Shown: positions 16,368 to 23,532, counted from the stretch's first letter. The stretch is DNA of 23,532 bases from Bacillota bacterium (GCA_023390815.1 JAEWCC010000070.1:1-23532); one strand, 5' to 3'. Translations and numbers: made by a program. Notes: a model not told the origin generated them from the letters alone.

Positions 16368-18641
16368 ATGAAGACAGACCCGATTGTACAGTCGCTTGTG
16401 GACAGCTACGGCAGCTGGGTTTCCGGCGAATCCGAAAACAAGGCGGGCGGAACGGGGCGCATGACCCGAGACCTCTATCCGTACGACCTCATGTTTTCGC
16501 CGGTACAGGTCAACCGCCTCACCATCAAAAACCGCCTCGTGATGGCGCCGATGGGCAATATCGACATGTGCGAGGAGACGGGACGCCCCAACGATAAGAT
16601 GCTGCAATACTTCTTCGCGCGCGCGAAAGGCGGTGTGGGGCTCATCACGACCGGGCTCATCCCTGTCAGCCACGGCGTAGACCCGTCCGTAACGGAGATG
16701 GGGCATCTGTCCTACTTCCCCCGCATCGACCGCAGCCGCACCGTACTCGCGGGCTGGCGCGACCTCGCACAGGGCGTGCACGCCCACGGCAGCAAGATAT
16801 TCATACAGCTCACCGCGGGCCTTGGGCGCGTGGGCAACCCTCAATGCCTTATCAACGAATTAAAGTTTCCGGTATCGGCTTCGTTCAACCCCAATTTCTA
16901 CATCCCGCAGATTCCGTGCGTGCGTTTAAGCGACGGCAGGCTCAGAAAGATCATCAAAAATGCCGGGCAGGCCGCGGCAGACGCGCAATTCGCCGGTCTG
17001 GATGGCGTATATCTGCACGGGCACGAAGGCTATCTTTTAGAGCAGCTTACGAACCCGGCGTTCAACCGCAGAAAGCTCGGTCGCTATGCAAACTGGCAGC
17101 GCTTCGGGCTCGATCTGGTGAAGGAGCTGCGCCGCCGCGCCGGGGCAGCTTACCCCATCATGTACCGTATCGACCTTTCGCTGGCGCTGAACGAGACCTA
17201 CGGCGAAGCGGGTATGAGCATCCCCGCGCTGGGGAAGTTCAAGAATGGCCGTACGATCAAGCAGACGCTGGAATATATGGCAAACCTTGTGAATGCGGGC
17301 GTCGACATGTTCGACGTGGACCTCGGCTGCTACGACAACTGGTGGCTCCCCCATCCGCCCGCCGGGATGCCCGCGGGCTGCTTCCTCGATATATCGCGTA
17401 TCGCGAAGGAGTACTTTGCGAAGAACAACATCAAGTCCAACGCCGGGCTGGAAGTCCCCGTCGTCGCGGTGGGCAAGCTGGGGTACCCGGACATCGCCGA
17501 GCAGGCGCTGCGCGACGGCCAGTGCGACATGGTGATGTTGGGCCGCCCGCTGCTGGCCGACCCCGAATGGCCGAACAAAGCGTACGCAGGCCGCGTGGAC
17601 GAGATACGCCCATGCATCGGCTGCCAGGAGGGATGCATCAACGAGTTTGTGGACGGCGGCCATCCGCAGTGCGCCGTAAACCCGCGTACTGGCTTTGAGC
17701 ACGCCATTCCGGAGATTCCCGCCGCGCCGGTCAGGCCGAAGCGCATCGCCGTGGTGGGCGCTGGCCCCGCGGGCGTCGTATTCTCTTCCGTGGCCGCGCA
17801 GCGCGGGCACAAGGTGGAGCTTTATGAAAAGACCGGCGAAGCGGGCGGCAAAATCATCCCGGGCGGCGTTCCGAAAATCAAATACGAGGTGGAAAACTAC
17901 CGGCTTTACCTCTCCCGGCTTCTTGCAGCCGCGGAAGCGACCGGAAATCTCGAAGTACATTTTAACGCCGAAGTGAATGCCGAGACGCTGCGGGAGATGC
18001 ATTACGACAGCATCGTGTTCGCAGTCGGCACAAAGCCCGTCGCGCCGAAGATACCCGGCATCGAACGTATCAAAACGGTGCAGGCGACCGACCTGCTCTG
18101 CGATATCGGTCTCGCGGGAGACGCAAAGAAAATCGTCGTGATCGGCGGCGGCGTGGTAGGCTGTGAGACGGCCTACTGGCTTACATATGAATACGGGCGC
18201 GAAGTGACGGTGATCGAGATGCTGCCGCACATCATGGACGGCGCGTGTACCGCTAACCGCGGCCATTTGATCCACTATATGAACAAGGCGGGCGTGAAGC
18301 TGATAAACTGCGCGAAAGTCACGGGTTTTGACGAGAAGCATGTGATCGTATCGCGCAATGTTTCCAAGGGCGTGCCGAACCCGTACAACACCTGGCAGCC
18401 GATACTGCCCAAGAACATCGAGAACCCGCTCGCGCCGAAGATCGGGCCGGAGGAAAAGGAAGAGACGATCGAAGCCGATCTCGTGGTGCTGGCGATGGGC
18501 GGAAAAGCCGACGACGCCCTGTTCTTCGAAGCGCAGCGCATCCATGCCGCGCCCGAGCTTCATAACATCGGCGACAGCTTCTGCTCCGGACGCATACTGG
18601 AGGCCACGCGCGCCGCAAACGCGCTGGCATCCTCGATTTAA
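16368..18641 (+). CDS. Old-yellow-enzyme-type FMN / [4Fe-4S] / FAD oxidoreductase (enoate / dienoyl-CoA reductase-like)
   Basis: 757 residues, longer than the roughly 640-680 usual for 2,4-dienoyl-CoA reductase, BaiCD/BaiH and 2-enoate reductases. N-terminal FMN barrel (about 38-410): IKNRLVMAPMG near 53-63; active-site-like DGVYLHGHEGYLLEQL with His217 and His219; and phosphate-binding VAVGKLGYP and MVMLGRPLLADPEW. Iron-sulfur cysteines 416, 419, 423 and 435 (RPCIGCQEGC...QCAVNP). FAD-binding VVGAGPAG (462-469) and a second nucleotide fold VIGGGVVGCE (591-600) for NAD(P)H. The family passes electrons from NAD(P)H through FAD and the cluster to FMN and then to an activated C=C bond. Where relatives carry a DEYGGS-like motif it has KLGRYANW, so the substrate pocket is unusual. 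It has GAGGG before the ATG and is followed 11 bases later by the aconitase X gene. Substrate unknown. Confidence 0.9.
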   Translation: MKTDPIVQSLVDSYGSWVSGESENKAGGTGRMTRDLYPYDLMFSPVQVNRLTIKNRLVMAPMGNIDMCEETGRPNDKMLQYFFARAKGGVGLITTGLIPVSHGVDPSVTEMGHLSYFPRIDRSRTVLAGWRDLAQGVHAHGSKIFIQLTAGLGRVGNPQCLINELKFPVSASFNPNFYIPQIPCVRLSDGRLRKIIKNAGQAAADAQFAGLDGVYLHGHEGYLLEQLTNPAFNRRKLGRYANWQRFGLDLVKELRRRAGAAYPIMYRIDLSLALNETYGEAGMSIPALGKFKNGRTIKQTLEYMANLVNAGVDMFDVDLGCYDNWWLPHPPAGMPAGCFLDISRIAKEYFAKNNIKSNAGLEVPVVAVGKLGYPDIAEQALRDGQCDMVMLGRPLLADPEWPNKAYAGRVDEIRPCIGCQEGCINEFVDGGHPQCAVNPRTGFEHAIPEIPAAPVRPKRIAVVGAGPAGVVFSSVAAQRGHKVELYEKTGEAGGKIIPGGVPKIKYEVENYRLYLSRLLAAAEATGNLEVHFNAEVNAETLREMHYDSIVFAVGTKPVAPKIPGIERIKTVQATDLLCDIGLAGDAKKIVVIGGGVVGCETAYWLTYEYGREVTVIEMLPHIMDGACTANRGHLIHYMNKAGVKLINCAKVTGFDEKHVIVSRNVSKGVPNPYNTWQPILPKNIENPLAPKIGPEEKEETIEADLVVLAMGGKADDALFFEAQRIHAAPELHNIGDSFCSGRILEATRAANALASSI

Positions 18642-18652
18642 GGAGGCACGCA

Positions 18653-19936
18653 ATGGCAATGCAACTCACATCACAGCAGCAGGATATGCTGGACGGCAAG
18701 CAGGGCGAAGCCCTCGCCAAGGTGATGAAGACCCTCGTGATGTACGGTGAAACCTTTGGCGCAACGCGCATGGTCCCCGTCACGAGCGAGTACGGCCATT
18801 TGGTCACAAGCTTTGGCCTCGGCGTGCTGACGCCGGTCTATGACCTGCTGGATCAATTGATCGACGCGGGTGTAAAGTCCGCGCAGCCGTTTTCGGTGGA
18901 CCCTCGCCCGCTGCAGAAGCGGGTTCCGGCGAATCCGGCGCAGAAGCTGTTCTTTAAGGTGATGTACTCCAAGCAGAAGGAGTACGAGGAAAGGCTCAGA
19001 AAGCTTGGCATCATGAACCCGGACGCGTTCTCGTGCACGTGCTACATGCCGGAAATGGGCAACGTCCCGAAGAAAGGCGACGTCTTAAGCTGGGCCGAGA
19101 GCAGCGCCGTGGTTTTTGCCAACAGCGTACTCGGCGCGCGCTGTAACCGCAATTCCGGCATTATCGACATCTTCGGCAGCATCGCGGGGTGTGTGCCGGA
19201 GTTCGGTCTTTTGACCGACGAAGGCCGCAAGGCGACGTGGATCGTCGAGGTCAGAACCTCCAAAAAGCCCGAAGCGCAGGTACTCGGCAGCGCGATCGGC
19301 ATGAAGGTGATGGAAGACGTGCCGTACATCAAAGGGCTCAAGCAGTTTATCGGCACGGAACTGAACGAGGACGCCAAGGCCTATCTTAAGGATATGGGTG
19401 CAGCGACGGCCTCCAACGGCGCGGTCGGTCTGTACCACGTGGAGGGCCTCACCCCCGAAGTCGCGGAACTGGGTGATACGCTGATTGCACAAGGAGCAAA
19501 AACGTACGTGATTGACGATGCGGAGCTGGATCGCGTATATAAATCCTACCCCGTCGTCTGGAAGGACGCGAAGGCGCAGCCGAAGCTCTGCTTCATCGGC
19601 TGCCCGCACCTCTCTTTGGGGCAGCTTAAGGAATGGACGGAGAGCATCGAAGCCGGGCTTAAGGTATCCGGGCGTAAAAAAGTCGCCATACCCACCGTCG
19701 TGACGGCAGCCCCGGCGGTGATGAAGCAATTCGCACAGTCGCCGTACGCCGCGCGGCTGGAGGAAATGGGTGTCGTCACCTCGTCGATCTGCCCGCTGAT
19801 GTACATGAACAACCCGCTCTGCGGCAAGATGCCGGTTGTGACGAATTCCAACAAGCTGCGTACCTACACGAGCGCGCGCTATCAGACGGATGCGCAGATT
19901 CTCGCGCTGATTACGAAAGGGGGCAAGGTGCAATGA
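18653..19936 (+). CDS. Aconitase X (AcnX) catalytic large subunit
   Basis: 427 residues. Hallmarks of the AcnX catalytic domain: N-terminal LTSQQQDMLDGKQGEA; SCTCYMPEMGNVP (Cys128, Cys130); the strongly conserved WAESSAVVFANSVLGAR (147-163) followed by a second Cys region; FIGCPHLSLGQL (Cys317); and C-terminal ICPLMY (Cys380) with VVTNSNKLRTYTSARY. Cysteines in these three regions are the likely Fe-S ligands. Known family members dehydrate cis-3-hydroxy-L-proline (bacteria) or mevalonate 5-phosphate (archaea). Here the N-terminal substrate region reads TSEYGHLVTS and QPFSVDPRPL instead of the SAHIxG- and TTLN-like segments I expect in those enzymes, so the substrate may differ. AAGGAGG overlaps the stop of the flavoprotein gene and sits six bases before the ATG. 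The start of the small subunit overlaps its end by four bases. Confidence 0.9.
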   Translation: MAMQLTSQQQDMLDGKQGEALAKVMKTLVMYGETFGATRMVPVTSEYGHLVTSFGLGVLTPVYDLLDQLIDAGVKSAQPFSVDPRPLQKRVPANPAQKLFFKVMYSKQKEYEERLRKLGIMNPDAFSCTCYMPEMGNVPKKGDVLSWAESSAVVFANSVLGARCNRNSGIIDIFGSIAGCVPEFGLLTDEGRKATWIVEVRTSKKPEAQVLGSAIGMKVMEDVPYIKGLKQFIGTELNEDAKAYLKDMGAATASNGAVGLYHVEGLTPEVAELGDTLIAQGAKTYVIDDAELDRVYKSYPVVWKDAKAQPKLCFIGCPHLSLGQLKEWTESIEAGLKVSGRKKVAIPTVVTAAPAVMKQFAQSPYAARLEEMGVVTSSICPLMYMNNPLCGKMPVVTNSNKLRTYTSARYQTDAQILALITKGGKVQ

Positions 19937-20373
19937 AGGTATTCAAGGGACGTCCTGTCGTACCCGGCGCGTCCAAGGCCGAAGCGCTGGTCAGCCGCGG
20001 CGGTTTTAACACGCTGGCGAGTTTTCAGAAGGCGCTGATGTTTCACGACAAGGAGTCGACGTGCTCCGACCAGAACAACCCAGACGTTTACGAAAAGCCG
20101 ATGAAGGGCAAGGCGTTATGCATGCCCCAGACCATCGGCTCCACGACGGGTGGCATGCTGCTCTACTGCGCAGCCTATTTAAAGCAGCAGCCCGCGTGCC
20201 TGCTGTTCTCCAAGCCCATCGATTCGCTCGCCGCGGCGGGCGCCATACTCTCGGGCGTCTGGACAGACGCCTCCATGCCGACGGTCGACAGCCTGGGCGA
20301 CGAATTCCTCGAATATGTGAAAACGGGGATGAGCGTGAGTGTTGCGGAAGACGGCACGGTAACAGCGGAATAA
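19933..20373 (+). CDS. Aconitase X swivel-domain small subunit (DUF126)
   Basis: 146 residues. It carries the DUF126 swivel pattern: start KGRPVVPGASKAEALVS, the loop MPQTIGSTTGG with Gly69-Ser70 at the position of the family's catalytic-serine loop, then a hydrophobic strand ACLLFSKPIDSLAAAGAILSG. In AcnX enzymes this domain swivels over the Fe-S subunit to complete the active site; some bacteria have the two fused, here they are separate. The middle reads STCSDQNNPDVYEKPMKGKA rather than the GG-containing segment I remember from hydroxyproline dehydratases. The ATG overlaps the stop of the large subunit (ATGA), so the two are translationally coupled, and a terminator follows at 20387. Confidence 0.9.
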   Translation: MKVFKGRPVVPGASKAEALVSRGGFNTLASFQKALMFHDKESTCSDQNNPDVYEKPMKGKALCMPQTIGSTTGGMLLYCAAYLKQQPACLLFSKPIDSLAAAGAILSGVWTDASMPTVDSLGDEFLEYVKTGMSVSVAEDGTVTAE

Positions 20374-20386
20374 CCGTCAAATACGT

Positions 20387-20417
20387 GAAGCCGCGGCACC
20401 GACCGAGGCTTCTTTTA
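20387..20417 (+). terminator. Terminator of the flavoprotein/aconitase X operon
   Basis: Arms GAAGCCGCGG and CCGAGGCTTC (one internal mismatch) with loop CACCGA, then TTTTATT. It begins 14 bases after the small-subunit stop. Confidence 0.75.
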
Positions 20418-20443
20418 TTGACGCGCTTAACAGGTTCGATGGC

Positions 20444-20472
20444 TGGACATGCGCTGCCCATTGGTATATGAT
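20444..20472 (+). promoter_or_regulatory. Promoter of the GNAT gene
   Basis: TGGACA (20444-20449), 17-bp spacer and TATGAT (20467-20472). The predicted start near 20479 lies downstream of the ATG at 20449, so that ATG cannot be used by this transcript. Confidence 0.55.
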
Positions 20473-20505
20473 GAGCTAATCATTTTGAAAGAGCAGGGCG
20501 TATTC

Positions 20506-21075
20506 ATGAGCAGCGTTCTTTTTGTACCCTTCCCTGTATTGACAACCGATCGCCTTACTCTGCGGAAATTAGGTTTATCCAATGCCGACGGGATATTTGC
20601 GCTCCGTTCAGATCCCGCTGTCATTCGATATACAGGGATTAAACAATACATAACCATCAGTCAGGCAGAGGATTATATTAAAAAGATTGATCGTGATCTT
20701 GAAAATGGCCAAAGCATCATGTGGTCAATTAGCTTAACCGCATCCAGCCAATTCGTCGGCAGCATCTGTATCTGGAACATAACGGAGGATGGCCGGTGTG
20801 CTGAAATCGGGTACGACCTGTTGCCCGCATTTCATGGAAAAGGGTTTATGCAAGAAGCCGTTAAGGCGGTGATCGAATACGGTTTTCATGGCATGAAGCT
20901 GGATAAAATTGTCGCCGACCTGCGCACCGAGAATATTCAGTCCGTCATGCTTCTGGAAAGAAGCGGTTTTATAAGAGGTACGGTTCATGAGATACCCATC
21001 GAGGGCAATGTCAAGGCAGAGATGGCGGTATATTATTTAGAGAGAGCAGCTTTTGAAGAGAATTTAAACCGATAA
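20506..21075 (+). CDS. GNAT-family N-acetyltransferase (RimJ/RimL-like)
   Basis: 189 residues from the chosen ATG. TDRLTLRKLGLSNADGIFAL (about 12-31) is the typical RimJ/RimL-type opening. GYDLLPAFHGKGFMQEAVKA carries the acetyl-CoA pyrophosphate-binding loop (HGKGFM), and LRTENIQSVMLLERSGF is the usual C-terminal strand-helix. The family transfers acetyl groups to protein N-termini or small amines; the substrate cannot be told. A longer reading frame begins at 20449, but a good promoter overlaps that codon and the family alignment starts at MSSVLFVPFPVLTTDRL, so 20506 is preferred. It stands alone between two terminators, and its lower GC content differs from the operons on either side. The ribosome binding site (AGAGCAGGG) is weak. 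Confidence 0.88.
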   Translation: MSSVLFVPFPVLTTDRLTLRKLGLSNADGIFALRSDPAVIRYTGIKQYITISQAEDYIKKIDRDLENGQSIMWSISLTASSQFVGSICIWNITEDGRCAEIGYDLLPAFHGKGFMQEAVKAVIEYGFHGMKLDKIVADLRTENIQSVMLLERSGFIRGTVHEIPIEGNVKAEMAVYYLERAAFEENLNR

Positions 21076-21098
21076 ATTTTCGGCAAGCCATTACTAAC

Positions 21099-21128
21099 AA
21101 AAAGCCGTCGCAATCGTGCAACGGCTTT
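21099..21128. terminator. Bidirectional terminator between GNAT and aldolase genes
   Basis: Arms AAAGCCGT-C-GCA and TGC-A-ACGGCTTT, one mismatch, loop ATCG, with A-run before and T-run after. It serves the converging GNAT (plus) and aldolase (minus) genes. Confidence 0.8.
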
Positions 21129-21144
21129 CTTGTTTATTGTATGC

Positions 21145-21825
21145 TTAATACTGTTCGCTGTTCTGCTGCGCTTTCTTGCCGCAGATGACCGGCGTGGAAG
21201 TGTAGCCCACACCGAGGCGCGCCACGCCCATGTCCACGTACATCTTCGCGGTTTCGTAGTCGCGGATACCCTGCGAGGGTTTCACCTTGATGCGGCCTTT
21301 GGCCGTATCGAGCATCGCCTGAACCGCTTCCACCGTCGCGCCGATGCCGGAAAAGCCCGTCGAGGTCTTCACGTAATCCGCACCTGCGGCGATGCAAACC
21401 TCTACGCCTTTTTTAACCTCGCTGATCGTAAACAGTCCCGACTCGAATATCACCTTGACGTTGACACCCTTCGCGTGCGCCTGCTTCACGACGCGGCGGA
21501 TCTCATCCTCCACGACGTCCCATTCACCCGAACGTGCGTACGAGTGGTTCATCACCATGTCGATATCGACAACGCCCTGCGCGACGTACAGCGCGGCCAT
21601 CGCTTCCTTCGCGGCTGCGCCGCCTACGCCATGCGGAAAATCCAGAACGCAGCTTACCTGCGTTTTTGTTCCCTTGCACATCTCTTTGGCGAGTTCGATA
21701 TCGCACGGGCGCACACACACGGTCGCCACTTCAAAATCAATACCCAGCTGTATTGCCGCCTTTACCTCACTGATGGTGAGGTCCGGCTTTAATACCGCGT
21801 GATCCAGATAACGGTTGATTTCCAT
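21145..21825 (-). CDS. deoC: Deoxyribose-phosphate aldolase family protein (DeoC-like)
   Basis: 226 residues. Class I aldolase of the DeoC family: Schiff-base Lys153 in ADYVKTSTGF, proton-relay Lys182 in IKVKPSQGIRD, and Asp89 in VDIDMVMN. DeoC splits 2-deoxyribose 5-phosphate into glyceraldehyde 3-phosphate and acetaldehyde. The relay motif reads VKPSQGIR where most members have VKASGGIR, so activity or substrate could be altered. It starts seven bases after the stop of the ribokinase-like gene, with AAAGGGA just before the ATG, and is the last gene of the operon. Kinase plus aldolase fits use of deoxyribose or a related sugar (inference). Confidence 0.88.
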   Translation of the reverse strand: MEINRYLDHAVLKPDLTISEVKAAIQLGIDFEVATVCVRPCDIELAKEMCKGTKTQVSCVLDFPHGVGGAAAKEAMAALYVAQGVVDIDMVMNHSYARSGEWDVVEDEIRRVVKQAHAKGVNVKVIFESGLFTISEVKKGVEVCIAAGADYVKTSTGFSGIGATVEAVQAMLDTAKGRIKVKPSQGIRDYETAKMYVDMGVARLGVGYTSTPVICGKKAQQNSEQY

Positions 21826-21832
21826 AGTCCCT

Positions 21833-22792
21833 TTACTGCCCTTTCCTCTGCTGTGTTTCTCGTTCTGAAATAAAGTTATCCATCTCCTGCACAGTCGGCA
21901 TGGAGGGCTGCGAGCCCATCCGCGACGCAGTCAGCGCGCCCGCCGCATTGCCGTATGCAAGCGCGGCGCGGACATCCGCACCCTGCGCGAGCCGTATCGC
22001 GAACGCCGCGTTGAACGCGTCGCCCGCCGCAGTGGTATCCAGCGCTTTCACCGGATACGGCGGCACCACAAAGCTCTCCCCACCTTCGCAGTACAGCGCG
22101 CCCTGCGCGCCCAGCGTAATCACGAGCCGTCTTGCGCCCATCTCAAAAAAGCGTTTTGCCGCTGCCGTCCGCCACGCCTGCATGTCCATATCCTTCTGGT
22201 AACAGCCCGTGAAGAACTCTGCTTCGGTTTCGTTGGGCGTCAGGTAATCCGGCAAAGAGAAAAACGCGTCCGGCATTTTGCGCGCAGGCGCGGGGTTTAA
22301 TACCGTCCGTACGCCCGCCCCATGAGCCAATCTCAGCGCAGCCTCGATAGCTTCCTCGTTGACCTGCAGCTGCGAAATGAACACGTCCGCGCTCCCGATT
22401 AGCGACGCCATGCCTTCAATCTCTTCGGGGCGGATGTGCTCGTTGGCCAGCGGCACGACGACGATCGCGTTGTTGCCGTTGCGGTCGATCTGCACACAGT
22501 CCGTGCCGGTTGCCTCATTGGCGTCGGTGATCACATAGTCGGTGTTAACGCCGCTGCTTTTCAGGCTATCAATCAAAAAGGTACCGCGCTCGTCCACGCC
22601 AACCTTGCCGATCATATAAACCTCCGCACCCAGCCGCGCGGCCTGTACCGCCTGATTCGCACCCTTGCCGCCCGAGTAAAAGCCGTTGGCATAGCCCGTT
22701 ACCGTCTCGCCCATGCGCGGCAGGTGATCTGCCCACACAAAGCAATCGTAAAGCAAATCGCCGAGTATTACCACGCGCACACTTTTGCTCAT
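21833..22792 (-). CDS. Ribokinase-like PfkB-family sugar kinase
   Basis: 319 residues. PfkB signature 1 GGKGANQAVQAARLGA (41-56), NPAPARK (166-172), TPNETEAEFF (185-194) and C-terminal ALDTTAAGDAFNAAFA with catalytic Asp258 and the GD anion hole. All are as in ribokinase, which phosphorylates ribose (or deoxyribose) at C5 using ATP in the cytoplasm. With the DeoC-like gene seven bases downstream, a deoxyribokinase role is plausible; D-ribose or another pentose is equally possible by sequence alone. Fifteen bases separate it from the upstream cupin gene. Confidence 0.88.
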   Translation of the reverse strand: MSKSVRVVILGDLLYDCFVWADHLPRMGETVTGYANGFYSGGKGANQAVQAARLGAEVYMIGKVGVDERGTFLIDSLKSSGVNTDYVITDANEATGTDCVQIDRNGNNAIVVVPLANEHIRPEEIEGMASLIGSADVFISQLQVNEEAIEAALRLAHGAGVRTVLNPAPARKMPDAFFSLPDYLTPNETEAEFFTGCYQKDMDMQAWRTAAAKRFFEMGARRLVITLGAQGALYCEGGESFVVPPYPVKALDTTAAGDAFNAAFAIRLAQGADVRAALAYGNAAGALTASRMGSQPSMPTVQEMDNFISERETQQRKGQ

Positions 22793-22807
22793 ACTGCACC
22801 GCCCTGT

Positions 22808-23248
22808 TTATTTACTGTTCTGTCTTTTCTCCGTGTATTGCTCGTCCAGATAAGCTACACTCGTGCCCCACGCTTCCTTACGCGCGAAGTACACACCGTT
22901 CTGTTCCTGCTTCGGCCACAGCGTGAACAGCACAAACGGCTTGCTGCTACGGGTATTGTCGATCCAGTGGAACACATGCGGCGGGATCACGATGATGTCG
23001 CCGTTCTTGACGGGGATACAGTCGTCGTCGAGCCAAACATCGGCGTTTTCACAGCTCACCATGTAATAGATCTCCGTCTCGTCATGCGCGCCGCCCTCGG
23101 TCCGGCAGCCGGGCTTTAAGGTGCCTTCGTTGATGTTGATGATCTGCATGCCCGCCATCTCATCCCCGGTGAGCATCTTGCTGCTGTACGTGTCATCGCA
23201 CACAAACGGCTTCACATTCTCCGAATTGACCAGTCTCCATTTTTTCAT
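22808..23248 (-). CDS. Small cupin-domain protein
   Basis: 146 residues from ATG 23248. A single cupin barrel: motif 1 GGAHDETEIYYMVS gives metal-ligand candidates His55 and Glu59, and motif 2 KNGDIIVIPPHVFHWIDN gives His91 and His94. Small cupins of this kind in sugar operons are often isomerases, mutarotase-like proteins or sensors; the role here is not known. The reading frame stays open upstream to 23455, but that would overlap the preceding gene and lacks cupin-like sequence. An AAAGGA is found 12 bases upstream, so start assignment is moderate. Confidence 0.8.
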   Translation of the reverse strand: MKKWRLVNSENVKPFVCDDTYSSKMLTGDEMAGMQIININEGTLKPGCRTEGGAHDETEIYYMVSCENADVWLDDDCIPVKNGDIIVIPPHVFHWIDNTRSSKPFVLFTLWPKQEQNGVYFARKEAWGTSVAYLDEQYTEKRQNSK

Positions 23249-23286
23249 CGTAATCTTCAATCCTTTCAATCTTATATATCGCCTTT

Positions 23287-23532
23287 TCAGGGATAGATCT
23301 TGATCTCGCTGGTTTCGGTCCACGGAATATCCGGGCCGGTTCCATGGTTCTCCACGAGGTCGAACCGCAGGTATTTCGCTTCGACCGGCTGCGCCAGCAG
23401 GATCTCCTGCCAGCCTTCGGCTTTCTCCATATCCACGCGCATCAGGAACGTCCACGGTACGTCATCAATCTTGTCTTCCTTACGGCGCAGCTTGCGGGGC
23501 TCGTCCGTGTTGCTGGTATAGATATCGATGGT
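23287..23532 (-). CDS. C-terminal end of a discoidin-like (F5/8 type C) protein, cut by window edge
   Basis: Only the last 81 residues lie in the window; the rest is beyond base 23532. They read as a beta-sandwich end: TIDIYTSN at the start, a W..ILL.QPVEAKYLRFDLV strand pair and a final TSEIKIYP, the usual closing strand of F5/8 type C or carbohydrate-binding CBM32-type domains. Such domains bind sugars and are commonly attached to glycoside hydrolases. It ends 38 bases before the cupin start and probably heads the same operon, hinting that carbohydrate binding or breakdown precedes the kinase and aldolase steps (inference). Confidence 0.6.
   Translation of the reverse strand, partial: TIDIYTSNTDEPRKLRRKEDKIDDVPWTFLMRVDMEKAEGWQEILLAQPVEAKYLRFDLVENHGTGPDIPWTETSEIKIYP

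Noticed and set aside
17037..18659. 540-residue open frame on the minus strand opposite the flavoprotein gene
   Set aside because: The plus-strand frame carries FMN, Fe-S, FAD and NAD motifs; the minus frame shows no domain and is a codon-bias shadow.
23249..23455. 69-residue N-terminal extension of the cupin protein
   Set aside because: It overlaps the end of the upstream discoidin-like gene in another frame and has no cupin-like sequence; ATG 23248 is preferred.

Overview
The window looks like chromosome from an anaerobic Gram-positive bacterium, most likely a clostridial Firmicute. The reasons are strong AGGAGG-type ribosome binding sites, sigma-A-like promoters with TATAAT boxes, compact operons, large secreted multidomain proteins, a Fur-family/ZnuABC-type metal operon, and a [4Fe-4S] flavoprotein of the enoate/dienoyl-CoA reductase type. 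This is inference from gene content; there is no rRNA or other taxonomic marker. No tRNA, rRNA, CRISPR array or insertion sequence is visible.

Layout. (1) 1-12272, minus strand: two giant secreted proteins in tandem. Upstream is a subtilisin-family protease (12272-8082). Downstream is a leucine-rich-repeat/GLUG-repeat protein (7945 to beyond base 1, about 2,650 residues visible). They share the same C-terminal tail: GLUG-type beta-helix module(s), Big_2 Ig-like domain(s), a divergent InlB B-repeat and five fibronectin type III domains. Each gene has its own near-consensus promoter, and a terminator lies between them. (2) 12435-15378, minus strand: a Fur/Zur-like regulator and a ZnuABC-like metal importer, headed by a perfect 13-bp inverted repeat that overlaps the ribosome binding site. 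(3) 15467-15604: a short intergenic region with a REP-like pair of hairpins, then a TetR regulator (16189-15605, minus). (4) 16368-20373, plus: diverging from the TetR gene, a 757-residue old-yellow-enzyme/Fe-S/FAD ene-reductase-like flavoprotein followed without a real gap by both subunits of an aconitase X (AcnX) enzyme. A 21-bp near-palindrome at the predicted transcription start is the likely TetR operator. (5) 20506-21075, plus: a free-standing GNAT acetyltransferase with its own promoter. (6) 21145-23532, minus: the end of a discoidin-like gene, a cupin, a ribokinase-family kinase and a deoxyribose-phosphate-aldolase-family protein in one operon.

The most interesting unit is region 4. 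AcnX enzymes dehydrate hydroxy acids (known substrates: cis-3-hydroxy-L-proline and mevalonate 5-phosphate), while [4Fe-4S]/FMN/FAD flavoproteins of this type reduce activated C=C bonds. Placed together under one TetR switch, and without the usual hydroxyproline or mevalonate partners nearby, they suggest an uncharacterised dehydrate-then-reduce pathway. Its substrate cannot be read from sequence. The paired giant surface proteins, whose tails become more alike toward the C-terminus, are the second point of interest.
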